From the NCBI GenBank assembly GCA_003971905.1, contig RSEE01000001.1, positions 1,550,001 through 1,614,000 of the forward strand: a stretch of 64,000 nucleotides of DNA. The letters run 5' to 3'. Numbering within the stretch: position 1 is the first letter of the stretch; each line of letters begins with the position of its first letter. Shown piece after piece: positions 35,336 to 46,224 of the stretch. The position numbers and the translations under genes were made by a program. Origin of the DNA: Moniliella sp. 'wahieum'. Taxonomy: Eukaryota; Basidiomycota; Moniliellomycetes; Moniliellales; Moniliellaceae. A model generated the notes under the pieces. It had not been told where the DNA came from, ran no database searches, and saw only the letters and a program-made list of their open reading frames with translations.

Positions 35336-36595
35336 ATGAACATCCACATCGTCGGAGTTGGCTCTGTTGGTGGCCTGATGGCCTTCTACCTTAAGCGGGC
35401 TCTTCGCGTCGAGGCAGACAAGACCTACCGTGACGGCAATGGCGCCTCCTTCCAACAGACCACCGTTACCCTCCACATCAACCGGCAGCCGCCTGCGGCT
35501 GCTCTTTCGGCCGATGGGACGGTGGCTATTACCCTGGAACAAGCCGACGGAACGCAAGAGCGTGAGCCCGGGTTCTTGTATGAGTTGCCGGGCAACCCAA
35601 GCGGCAACCCCCACCCCGCTGCCAACCCATCGACGTTCTCATTGTTGCGCTCAAGAGTGACCTCACGATCCCGGTTGTGACGTCTCTGTTGCCACGGATG
35701 CGGCGCCAGGGCGACCCCAAAGGTCCCTCCACGGTTCTCTTCCTTCAAAATGGCGTAGGCCACTCGGAGAACTTCCTTGCCCATTTCTTCCCCGAGGGCA
35801 AGCCTTCCCACACGGCTGCTTCCCCCTTGCCGGACGTTCAGCCGATTGCTCAACCGTACTTTTGCTCAACTCCAACTCCCATGGAACGGCCCGTCGCGAG
35901 CCTCTGCACGTTGCCATGTGGGCAAGAACACTTTCCATTTCGCTGTTCCCCCGAGGCACGCTTCGGCCCTCAATGGGAACAAACCATGCTCACTCACATG
36001 GCCGATGAGTCGCATATGGCCCCCGTTGGCACCAGCAGTATGTCCAACTTGATGCAACTGCTTGCCTCGCCCATTTTGGCCCCACCCTCGGATGCACGGT
36101 GCATCGTCGAACCCTTCCCCGAATTTGAAGTGCGCGTGCTGCAAAAGTTGGTGGTCAACTCGTGTGTCAACCCGATTGGCGCACTGTACGAGGTGCTCAA
36201 TGGTCAAATCATTGACGATCCCATGCTGCACGAGTTGTCGTTGGCCATTGTGGCAGAATGTGTCTCTGTGCTTCAGACGCGCTGGAGCGCAACGTACAAG
36301 GGGAGTGAAGTACCGGCCGGCCTGTCCCACAGCGCATTGTTGGGCTACGTCGAACAACTGGTCCGGTCAACGCCAAGAACACTGCCAGCATGCTCCAGGA
36401 CGTTCTTTCTCGTCGAGGCTCATCCGAGATTGACTTGATCAACGGTACCATCTCCTTTGGGGCAAGCAGTACCACGTCCCCACCCCTGTCAATGACCAAA
36501 TCGTCTTCCGCGTCAAGGAGAAGATGGACCGCTTGCGCCAAGAGCGCGAGTCGGAAGAAAAGGCTGCCATTGCAGCCAAGGCAGGCATTGCTTGA
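35336..36595 (+). CDS. 2-dehydropantoate 2-reductase (ketopantoate reductase family)
   Basis: NADPH-dependent reductase giving pantoate for coenzyme A synthesis, or a paralogue of that family. The N-terminal Rossmann motif is MNIHIVGVGSVGGLMAFYL (GxGxxG). LIVALKSDLT is readable in a neighbouring frame around 35640, then TVLFLQNGVGHSENF (the conserved NGVG loop). The C-terminal domain has LQKLVVNSCVNPIGALYEV (catalytic Lys and Asn region), AECVSVLQTRW, SMLQDVLSRRGSSEIDLING with the Ser/Glu/Asp substrate-binding set, and GKQYHVPTPVNDQIV. It ends in a charged helix (KEKMDRLRQERESEEKAA) and AGIA with TGA. Frame changes occur near 35640, 36380 and 36465. Length of about 415 is long for the bacterial enzyme but normal for fungal members. 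Confidence 0.88.
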
Positions 36596-37112
36596 ACTTG
36601 CACTCAAGTGTCACCTGTTACTAGTTTCTGCTCTTGCTGTTTTTGTGTTCACCTTCCTCCTCTATTCGTTGTACTCATCCACCCAATCGGTAACGGTAAT
36701 CGCGTTCACCACACTCCCTTCCCCCCACCCGACCAAGGTTTACCATACCCCTTGATCGTCACGATACAATTTGTCACCGTTTCCCTATACCTATTGGCCA
36801 TTCATTCTAGACATTCTACATAGATGGCTGCCTCGATTTCGTTGAGGTGCTTTTCATCATTAATCATTCCTGCGTTCCAATATCCAATAACCGGTAATAC
36901 AACGGTTCGACCGACGTCGTGCGTACGTCATGCATTTGACAAGCGAGACAATAGGTATAGAACCAGAGACGCGACTCTGGATGGCGGGGCTTAACGATGA
37001 GGACGGTTAGAAAGGGACAAGAAGGAACGTGATGCGTGGGAGCAAGAGGGAAAAAGAAAACCCTGTTGCTTGAGCTCGGTGGAGGGGGAAGCGTCTGCGG
37101 CTCAATCATACC
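36596..37112. other. Convergent 3' flanks, reductase / RPC9
   Basis: 517 bp between two converging stops. No gene or repeat recognised. Confidence 0.5.
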
Positions 37113-37969
37113 TCAATCGTCGTCCGGGGCTTCGTCGCCCACCGCATCCTCCGCATCAGCCCGGCCTTCAACGACGAAATCGTTGGCTTCATCCATCGCT
37201 TCATCCTCCTCTTCGTACTCGCCTTCGGCCCCGTCTCTTCCCCTTCCTCAGCAGGCACCTCGACGGCCTCCCCCCTTCCGTGGCAAGTTCGGCAAACGGT
37301 TGGGGCAAAGGTAACGTCCTCTGTACAATGTCAAGTAACGCATCCACGTCTTCGGTCTCCAATCGCGTCTCGAGCTCGTCAACGATCTGTACAGCACCAG
37401 GCGCAGAGCACAGGACAAAGAACCAGGTTAGTGATTGCAACCAAATACAAACTTTCCGCCACGTCCCACACGTACCGTGTACAGTTCCACCGTCTTAGTC
37501 GGTACGAGTTAAGGATCTGGAGTTGCTCCATTTTGGACAGAATGGCTTGACGTCTGCCTCGTGGCCCGTGTGGACCACGAAAGCCCGCCAGAGTCAATTC
37601 CTGGAGAAATGCTTCGATGCTGCCTCGGTCTGGTGCGCCGCGACGGAACGTCTCGGAAAGCATGCTCATCGACTAATCCGCATCCCCACAATCCATCCTT
37701 CAGTCAACTTTTGTTTTTTTAGGACAGGGTGACAAGGGAGGGACAGAAGCACAACGTACCTCGAGCTGCACATCCTTGAGGTTGGAAGGGATGGTGCGCA
37801 AATAGGCTTCCTCCTCTGGGTCCAGCTCAGTGGGCCCGGTCGACAGGTCGGTGTCTTCCTTGCCCTGGGCGCGATGAAAGGCGCGGATCTGCTGTTGCTG
37901 CAAGTCGCGCAGGACCGACAATACTTCGTAGTCGGATAGCAGGGCCGTGCATGCAGACACCACCTTCAT
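37113..37969 (-). CDS. RPC9: RNA polymerase III subunit Rpc9 (Rpc17/CRCP)
   Basis: Stalk subunit of RNA polymerase III (HRDC-like fold), nuclear, needed for initiation with Rpc25. Start MKVVSACTALLSDYEVLSVL matches the family N-terminus; exon 1 ends in LRTIPSNLKDVQLE. Exon 2 after intron 37673-37759 has IEAFLQELTLAGF and ILSKMEQLQILN. Exon 3 after intron 37387-37475 has TIVDELETRLETEDVDALLDIVQ, the conserved last helix. A basidiomycete-like acidic tail follows (YEEEDEAMDEANDF, DEAPDDD, TGA at 37113). One base is missing near 37488 in the stretch that should read NLVPTKTVELYT, and another frame change lies in the tail near 37270. Confidence 0.83.
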
Positions 37970-38137
37970 CGCGCAGTCAGGCGAAGAGAGCGGGTAAAGA
38001 GTGTGGATCGGTTGGTCCACTTGGAGATGGACGCTGGCCCAGGCTGCTCCCAGGAGAAAAATCAGCCAGGCAGCGGAACAGCAGGACGGCCCCAATTCCG
38101 CCCGATCTCCCAGCCAAAAACTGAAATGGGCAAAAGT

Positions 38138-38224
38138 TCCCCGACCGGGAGTCGAACCCGGGTCTTGACGGTACTCAGCCGGAGCTGTGAGAGCGTCACA
38201 TCATAGCCGTTGGACCATCGAGGA
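38138..38224 (-). tRNA. tRNA-Glu(CTC) with intron
   Basis: Complete cloverleaf: acceptor TCCTCGA/TCGGGGA (one T-G wobble), D loop CAACGG, anticodon stem TGACG/CGTCA with loop CTCTCAC (anticodon CTC), T arm CCGGG-TTCGACT-CCCGG. A 16-nt intron follows position 37 and includes GAG, complementary to the anticodon. It lies 170 bp upstream of the RPC9 start. Confidence 0.93.
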
Positions 38225-38398
38225 TTGGTTATCGAAATCACGCAGGTGGTTTCCATGAGTAATTTCCACAGGTAGCAGTGCATTATCTTCAGCTGGCTTT
38301 TATGTCGTGTGCGACCGCTTAACCTGCAATGATTCTAGGGCATGCCAAGACCACATGCAAACGTCAAGTAGTTATGACTGGGGTCTGCGGGTTAACGT

Positions 38399-39606
38399 TT
38401 AGCCCTTGGGATGCAATGCAAGGAATACTGAGGGTACATCAAATAGACAAGCAAACACGCATAGTGATGTGCAGCAACAGACCAAAGGGAGAGCGGGAGA
38501 GGGAGGGGGAGGAAAGGAGAGGAGAGGAGAAGAGAATAGAAGAGAAGAAAGGAAGTTCACGCCTTTCCTGCCTTTTCTGCCTTGCTTGCTGTGCTTCGGT
38601 GGGGCAGCCGAAGCACGAACACGGGCTTCGTACCGGGCTACAACATCCGCGTGAGCCAACATGGACGCTGCCTTGTTCATCTGAATCACGTTGATCACCT
38701 GCTTAAATGCGCAAATGGGCAATGTGATCCCCGCCAGAAGCTGGGGCCAGGTGAGGTAGGTAATGCCGTGGACAAGGCACTGTGCCCATGCCCCGTGAGT
38801 ACCCAGCACCGCCTCGGATACCCACAAAGAGGAAACCTCGAGCGAAAAGAAGGCGGGGGCCAAACGTAGCTTGCCTGCAACCCGAGCGGGGTGGTGTAAA
38901 ACTGATCAGGTAGAGTGCGACAAAGAAGAGCTCGTTGGCGGCACAGACGAAAAAGAGGACGTTGCGGTTGTGGTAGTAGTACCACATCAATACACTCGTC
39001 TCCTTCGACACGGACTTGTGCGACGACGACCAGCGGAAATGGAGGCGTACATGTGAATGTAGTGGCTGCTGAAATCGAGCGCAATCACAGCTGGAACAGG
39101 ATCTTGTAATCGGGGTACTCGGCCGTTAGGAAACACAGCAGGCACGACGTCGTGCACCTAGGCTACCAATGTCAGCATGTGGGTGCATAGGGAGAGGGGG
39201 GTGCGTACCGGTCGGTGATCATGTCGAGCACAGCCCCAAACTTGGTGGACTGGTTGAGTGCGCGGGCGGCCATGCCATCGAACGCGTCAAGAAGACAGGA
39301 GATGCAGTATAGGACAGTGCAGTACTTGGGATGGTTGCCCATAAACACCAGGCTGCCCAGGGCGAGCACGACGCGCGCATACCCAATCAGGTTGGGCACA
39401 AAGAGGTACACATTCTCATGCGGAGTGGGCACAATCGTCGTGCCGGACGGGGTCTTCTCCAGTGCGGGTGCATCAGCGGGCGGGGGGGCAAGGAGCCCGT
39501 TGGGTGCGGAGGAGGCAGAAGCAGAGAGGCGGGCATGGCCAGCGAGGGCAGCGGGGGTGCGGCCACGGGGGAGGAGATGGTGGTTGTCAGACGGGCCAGC
39601 GACCAT
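38399..39606 (-). CDS. PIS1: Phosphatidylinositol synthase (CDP-DAG:inositol transferase)
   Basis: ER enzyme making phosphatidylinositol from CDP-diacylglycerol and inositol. A 65-residue Ala/Pro-rich N-terminus leads to NVYLFVPNLIGYARVVLALG and then the CDP-alcohol phosphotransferase signature: LLDAFDGMAARAL followed by STKFGAVLDMITDR, with all Asp, Gly and Arg positions present. After intron 39158-39208 come CTTSCLLCFL, YPDYKILFQL, IALDFSSHYIHMY, SHKSVSKETSVLMWYYYHN and NVLFFVCAANELFFVALYLI, diagnostic of PI synthases. The last exon has TWPQLLAGITLPICAFKQVI. The T-run at 38898-38901 is one T short and other single-base breaks lie near 39085 and 39015. The stop is uncertain: the frame used ends at 38399 through a purine tract, but a neighbouring frame stops at 38557, closer to family length. 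Confidence 0.9.
38484..38555. repeat. Purine (GA) tract
   Basis: 72 bp almost purely G and A on the + strand at the 3' end of PIS1. It may be untranslated. Confidence 0.85.
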
Positions 39607-40611
39607 GTGCGGTCGCTCCCCAACTCACTCGCACGGGGGCCGAATATCGGATGCGGCTGACGGAGTCGCCGACGTCACATCCCCATCACACCCAGCCACG
39701 GCCCGCTCCTGGCCGCTGGCAAGCAGCGGGGGCAGGGACAGCGCGGCCGTGCGGGACGCATCACTTGCACAGGCAGGCGCAGGCATCCCGCGGAGGGCGG
39801 CGTGGCGCCAGTGTCAGAGGCAGCATGATTGCATTGTTGGTGCGTGATGCGTGATCGGTGATCGATCGATGGTTGGTTATTAACCACGTGACTAGTCTGG
39901 TTAGTTACCAGATACTAGTTACTAGTTACGTTAGATCCGGCGGTGATGCGCTGGCGGGCGACGAGGGAGATAGCACCTGGAACGGCAGATGCTACGCTGT
40001 TGTTGGGTCCCATCATTCACCATTAGCCATCCACCGGCACCCGTCCCACCGCGAGATGAATACTACTCTTTGCCGCGGGTGATCAATTCCAAGGTGAACC
40101 AATGAGTAAGAATTCGAACGTGAACTCGTGAAAAAAACGTGGGACCAAAAAAGGATTCTCTCGAATATGGGAAACCAAAGGAACTGTGTGAGCTAAGAGG
40201 ACGGTGAGAGAGAGGGGGGCCCCAATTAATCGCGAGCGAGAAAAGAGACAAGTGAAAGGGTAAGTGGGAGTGTATAGTGTATAGTGCCATGTGCTGCTAG
40301 AACAACATCAGGCAAAGAAGGGCAGAAGATAGAATCACGGAAACGGCTGGATGTGACGGCAGGAACTTTTTTGTTGGAAGAGTCGTGACGCTTTATATCT
40401 AAAACGACGGTAAGCGTTTCATTGTCTTAATGTGGGGAAGGGAGAGAGGAACTGCGGTAATAAGGTTCTTCCTCAACCCCGTCCGATTGAGCCTTCAGAC
40501 CAACAGGCAAGACCGGGAGAGGGGTGGAACTTGATTTCCACCTTGGCCGAGTCGGTCCCACGAGAGAGAGACTCGAGCATCGCCGCGCTACATCTTCGTC
40601 GGTTGTCCAGA
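39607..40611. other. PIS1 promoter region, no gene recognised
   Basis: 1 kb. Stacked ATCGATCGAT and ACTAGT words at 39853-39930 are the only structure noticed. Confidence 0.5.
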
Positions 40612-43530
40612 TCACATGTGGGCAGGTTCCTCTGATTCACACGCAAGGTTCTGGATGGAAGATTGAAAGACGGGATCATGCTGATCAAGCTTGGGGGCAA
40701 CAGCAGAGGTTGTGGTGGCGCTGTACTGCTTCTGAGCTGGCCAATGGAAGCCAATCCGCCTCTGAAGCACCAAGTGGGAGGGTGTACATAATGTTGGCTT
40801 TCTGAGCTTGTTTTGATGGGTTGCACTCCCAAGTGGGGGCGGGGAAAGGGCAGCAGTGATGGAGAAGAGCCGAGTAAGGTACGCAAAGCCTTGTTTGGGA
40901 CACTGTGATTTTCCTCTTGATCTCCCTCGGCTCTTCTGCTTCAGCATCCATTTCTGGCTGCGTGGAAAACGGGGCAGAGTCACGAAGGCCATAGTAGCTC
41001 CATCGGTCCGAACGGCTGTCTGGCGTCTTGATTGGTTTCCGTCGTCGTTGCCGTTGCTTCCCACCCCAGCAACACCAGAACTACTTGGAAAGCGATGAAG
41101 AGTTCCGTTTCCTTCCAACGGTTGAAGTTCTTGCAGAACATTCCAGACCACATGGCCATCCTCATGCTCGGTGATCTCAATGTGTTGGCCCATTCCAGGT
41201 AGGTGTAGGGGAGGGTCAGAGCGGGGACGCTCCCGCCAAATGAAGATTGAGTGTATCGCGTTGTGGTGGAGGTCAAAAACCGTTCTCTTCCCGCCACCAC
41301 CCCTTGTAGCGGCAGTCCCGCTGGACCAGGAGCTGTCAATGGAAAAACGATCTGTCCTTCGAGGAGCGAACCCACCGTCATCCGTGGATCGGTTGTAGAT
41401 CCAAACGTGAGAGTACTATTTGCGCGCGATGCACGCGGTACCAATTCTCGCACTTCGCGCACGGTACATCCCCCACATGGCTCCGTGTTGCTTGGCGTGT
41501 GAGATAGCGGCGTGATAGGATAGAGAGAATTGAGTTGCGCCTATCCTCTCCCTCATCCCGGAAGATCAGCGTTCGACGGACCACCCGACTTGATGGCGCA
41601 CCAGACAGTCTTTGCACCCGACCAGCCTCGTCAGGTGGACGCAAGGGAACCGTTAGGGGGAAATCGGTGGTATTGCCTTCCATTTCCGTCTCCTTCTCAT
41701 CTGTTTCGGTATTTGTTGTTGTCCCATCTCCCTTTCGCGTTTGCCGCAGTCTTCGTCTCGCTTTTGGTTGCTTCAATTTGGGCTGAGAGGCTTTGGGGAC
41801 GTAGAGGGGATGGTTACCAGCCAGTAAGGGGTTCCCTGGCCCTGGTGGCAGGGGGGGGAACAGCCTTGTTTTTCTCTTGCAGAGGGTGAGGTAGAGTTGT
41901 CTTCTTTAACGGGCACGTGCAGTAGTTCCCTCCGTAGTAGGGTGGCTAATGTGAGCCGAGGATGTCCTTCTTCATTGATGCTGATGGTTGAGGAGTTAAG
42001 TAAGTTGGGTGTTGGGTTTGCAACAAGCGAGCCGCGTCCTTCTCCTTGATAGGGGTAGAGGCCGTACCGCTGGATTCGTCCACAGCAGGGGCAGTAGGCG
42101 TGCGAGCAGACGATGTCGATGCAGGCTGCCATAACGGGAGAGGAATTGATTTACTTTACCACCCTTCTGCCATAGGGACACAGGTGGTGGCGGCTTCTCT
42201 GTTGTGGATTGGGCTTTCGTACGCTGTTCTTGTGAACGGGAAACCGTGCCCCGCCCGCGCCAAAAAGATAGGGGGGAGCGGCCACTAGCGCTGGTGCAGC
42301 TCCGCCTTAGAAGCCCGTCGGACTGTGTGGTCGGCTGGACCATGCATCCTTCATTAGCATCTTTGCGTTGGGCGGATGAACGGGGAAGGACACTCTTCGC
42401 CCTACGAAGGAAGGACGATGAGGTGGAACCCAGTGCAAAGCGCGGGCTGGGGGATGTAGCGCCATCTGCAGCGGAATTGTTGGTCGTCGTCGGGAGAGGG
42501 TCGAAAGCGCCTCGGTTTCGGGGACTGTGTTTTCCGGAGTGCTGACGAGAGCAGAGATGGATCCGAGGGGAGGAACGGGCAATGTCTCCATTTTTAGTGT
42601 CCTCAGAGCGATGGGTTGTGGTGAAGCACAGGTTGGTTCGGCCTCGGCCTCCGGGCATGACGAACAGGGCGTTGGACTTCATTTCTCATGTAGGGGCGAG
42701 GAGAGGGGGATGGACTGGCCAACCCCTAAGACCAATTCTGAGGTGGATGAGGTCTTCTCGGTCTTCTCCTACCAGCTGGGCAGCTGCTAGCTGCCGAGCC
42801 CGCTTACGGTTAGAAATACCGCAGGAAGGGGGGTGTCTTCGTCGGTGACAGCATTGGCGGGGGAGAGCACCTTTTCAAAAGGCGGATCAGGCAAGGAGGA
42901 CATCGCAGGCACGGTTGCTTTGGTGGATGTGGCGACAGATACCGGTATAGGCACACATAGGGGATGGATACTGGGGGTGGCGCACAGCAGCTAGTTGCAA
43001 GGCGAGTTGGTCCAGACCGCGGACCGAGGAGGCGGCAGGCGTTGCAGGGGGGAGGGAGGCAGATCGAGAGGTGCATCGTCCATGCGGAGGAGGGTAAACC
43101 GTTTGGCGAGCTGAGGGAGCAGGAGTGAGGTGTCTGAACGCCGCATGGTAGGGCAAGTCAAGGAACGTCAGCGCTCTGGTGAGATATAGGCGTCTATCCA
43201 CCACGGGTTGTGAGGAAGGAAGGAAGACACACGTGGAAGCTCGGCGAGCGAGGGCAAGATGAGGGTGGGGGCGCGTGGGCGGGCGGCGGCACAGCGGCGG
43301 CGCCAGCGAGGTAAGTGGGGCATTGCACGATGGGGATGGAGGATGCTCAAGAGGGATGCGTGGGGGTTGGTGGGACGTATCCATATTACGAGTATCATGT
43401 AGTTTGCAGCTAGTACCTTCGATTCTCCGCCGCTCTGACCGAGCAGTGACTCCAGGGGTGTTATTCGCTTCGCTCTGCTCCGCTTGCTTCACCTGCCCTC
43501 TACCAGCACTATCGCCCTCATCGATCATCG
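40612..43530 (-). CDS. Unidentified Ser/Pro-rich protein, frames broken
   Basis: I do not recognise this gene. Long minus-strand frames overlap end to end over 2.9 kb with coding-like composition: a Pro-rich N-terminus, RFTLLRMDDAPLDLPPSLQ and VLSPANAVTDEDTPLPAVF (about 42830-43100), NALFVMPGGRGRTN and long Ser/Arg/Thr-rich low complexity (42000-42680), then a C-terminal block with LTFGSTTDPRMT, HIEITEHEDGHVVWNVLQEL, and FPRSQKWMLKQKSRGRSR. The segment round EITEHEDGHVVW looks conserved and folded; the rest is probably disordered. Ends and exon structure are uncertain, and frames change at least four times. It could be two genes. Confidence 0.4.
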
Positions 43531-44852
43531 ATCATCCCTCATCGAGCGAGTAGGCCCAAAGACGATGGTGAGAGATTGGCGTCTTCTGGCCCCAACCAGC
43601 TTTCCAAACGCTAATATTTTAGTGGCACTGTAGTGGCATTGTTGATACTTCTCGTGGCGCAATCATGCCCTCAGCCCCATCTCTGATGGGCCAGCCCACA
43701 CGCAACCGTGTTGTCCTCTACGTGATTTGAGTGCAGGAGTACCTTCTCCGGTAGAGAGAGACATATGGGCATACTGACCAGCAGCCTCCCGATTCGCTTC
43801 TAGCTTGACGCCACACTCTCCCCACTCTACATAATATGATCTTCTTCCCAGTGCGCTACCGGTGCCTATATTTGTACTAGTATAAGCGAATTGAAGCCAG
43901 AAAACCCCGACGGCGCGTGCGCTTGGCCAATTGAGAGGGTCTAGCAGAAGAGGTAAGATAAAGACAGGCGGGCATCAATGGGGGTCGGTTTCTTAATAGA
44001 GTAGTCAGGCCGGCCCCCTTGGTACTTTTAGACGGATGTGGCTTGCCCCGCTTTGACTGATGGGCGTGCAGTGGAACGTTCGAACGCAGCAAACGGAGCA
44101 CGGCCTCGCCATCGTCGTTCGACCACTTGCCGCCCTTCCTCTCGCTGCCAAGCTACACCCTTCCTGCATGAACTGATGAGGGGGGGGGGGGGCTCTGATG
44201 TAGGGCAACCCTTTTGCCATCAGTACTCAGTACCTAGTGCCTTCCAGTGTCGGGGAGTACGAGCGACCCGGACGGGAAGAAGCAGTTGTGGGTGGGGGCG
44301 CGCAGTGTCGGGGACGGGGGGGGGTACGCACAGGAGTACACAGAGGAAAAATATGCGGGAGTGTAGAGGAAAAGGGGGGAACTACGGGGTGGTGGGTGAA
44401 AATGGCTGGAGTGGAGCTGGAGCTGGAGCTGGAGGAGCTGGAGCTGGAGCTGAGCTGGAGTGGAGCTGGAGCTGGAGCTGGAGGGAGCTGGATGGAGCTG
44501 GAGCTAGGACGGACGCGGGGGAGAGCGTGGTGGCCCGATGTGGGCTATGTTGGCGGCTATGCTGGCGGTGGGGCTACGGCCGACGCGCATGGCCACTGCA
44601 GTGCCTTCTGCCCGATGAGAGCTTGGGGCCGGGCAGCCTGGCGAATCTCACCTGCAACAACCCGAGAATCTGAGCCCCGCCCCGTGCGGCCGACGCAACA
44701 CTGCCCGCATGCCTGCTCCACGTGGGAGATCCTCCATCTTCCTCCTATCTCCCATCTCCAATTTGTCACGCTGCCACTCTATTCTTCAGCGCACATTTGC
44801 CCATCAGTCACACCCCCGCCGCCCCATACCTTCGGCAAGGCATCCATCCACC
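43531..44852. other. Intergenic with G-rich repeats
   Basis: G-run of 13 at 44179-44191 and the GGAGCT array. Open frames through the array (44038-44875) are repeat-driven and not supported as genes. Confidence 0.5.
44408..44505 (+). repeat. Imperfect GGAGCT hexamer array
   Basis: About 15 copies of GGAGCT with occasional GGAGT or GATGGAGCT variants. It would encode alternating Leu-Glu or Gly-Ala/Trp-Ser, but no gene surrounds it. Confidence 0.9.
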
Positions 44853-45980
44853 TCATCTGCTATGTAGATTTCTAGCAGCCAGCAGCACCTCGCTCTCACC
44901 ACGCGTCCTCTCTCCAAACCCAGTGCATTCCTCTCCTCTACTGAGGTGCCGTCGCACCCGCAGGCGCATTCCCCCCTCCTCCTGCTTCGCCCCCCGGGCC
45001 GGCCGCCGCAGCCGCGCGAAAGCACGGTCGCCCTTCTCGAGCCGCTGCAGCAGCTTGTCCCGCGCCGAGTCCTGCCAGCGTTGGAGCACTGCCGTTTCGT
45101 GTACGGGGAAGCCAAAGATCCGAGGCTTGTACCGCTCAATCTTGACCAGCGCAGCGGTTGACGCCTGCACAGGTACCGTATCACCTGTCGCATCCTCTTT
45201 GCTCTTATCCGCGTCCTTGTTGTCCTTGTCCCCGCTGCCATTGGTGCTACTCCCATCTTTGCGGCCGCCGTCGCGGCCGCTGCCGACACAGCCGTACCAC
45301 CGCCATTGGACACGAGGAAGGGCGCAGGTCCGCCGGTTGTTTGGGGGGAATGAGATGCGAGTACACCATCAGCTGAAGGGGAAAAACACGTGTACACATC
45401 CGGTTAGTCTCTGCGAACACCGAAAGAGAGGGAGGAAGAGCAACACAGCAGGTGCGATACCACGTACAAGCATATGCGGGAAAGTGGTGCCAAAGAAAAA
45501 GCGCCATCAATCGTGCCGTGGCGGGAAGACTTGGGGGAATAAATGTCCTCGCAGCGTGGGCAGTAGAGCTTGACTGCCTTCGGAACGGGTGGTCCGACAA
45601 ACCCACCGGCAAGAGCTGCTGCCCGAAGCACAGCACGCGCGGGCAGCGACCAAAGTCGGCGCGCTTGTACTTCTCTACCATCTTGGCCAGACCGCGAGTG
45701 GTGAGGATGTAGCGGGCGTGCACCAGCCCATACAGAAGCCGGCCTTGGCTTTCGATGTGGTCGAGACTGTTGGGGTAGTCGTACTCCATCGCATCGGTGA
45801 TGAGGTCGAGGGCTGCCTGCGGGTAGTTCTGCACGTCGGCGTTGAGACCAGTCAGGTTGAAGCGGTCGAGGATGTAGTCAATGTCGACCTCGCAGAAGTA
45901 CTCGTTGCCTTGAGGGAGAGGTAGCAGAGGATCCAGTTGTTGGCGACATAGTCGCTGGAGCCCGAACTGAGCGCGTCCAT
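44853..45980 (-). CDS. CKB1: Casein kinase II regulatory (beta) subunit
   Basis: Regulatory subunit of the CK2 tetramer, nucleus and cytoplasm. The start at 45980 reads [18 protein letters not shown], then [40 protein letters not shown] (acidic loop), [20 protein letters not shown] and [18 protein letters not shown]. The zinc site is made of this CPxxxC plus [17 protein letters not shown]. An intron near 45370-45470 precedes [18 protein letters not shown] Gly/Ala/Thr-rich insertion of roughly 45 residues separates this from the C-terminal dimer-tail block [17 protein letters not shown] and a long basic extension. One G is missing at 45908 (SLKGNEY restored), with further breaks near 45590 and 45500. 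The true stop may lie before 44853. Confidence 0.9.
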
Positions 45981-46224
45981 GCTGGCAGGTTCTGCGCGGT
46001 GTGGGGTGGTGGGATGGTGGGGCGACGGCGATGCCGGGCGCGGACTGCGAGCGCCGGACGATGGGCAGAGCGCAGACCCGCGGATGATCGGTACAACTGA
46101 CGTAAGCAGCGCGGATGAACGCGCAGTTGAACATTGAACAACAGTAGGAGATACTTGAGGCGGGGTGGGGCTAATTTAACTGACCCTGCCTTCTCCCTCC
46201 TGCGTCGAGCACAGAGCAAGGCAA
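45981..46224. other. Divergent promoter, CK2 beta / NDC1-like
   Basis: Short 244 bp shared upstream region between divergent starts. No motif assigned. Confidence 0.5.

Noticed and set aside
44237-44875. 212-codon frame through the GGAGCT array
   Set aside because: Open only because the hexamer repeat lacks stops in any frame; no flanking coding signal.
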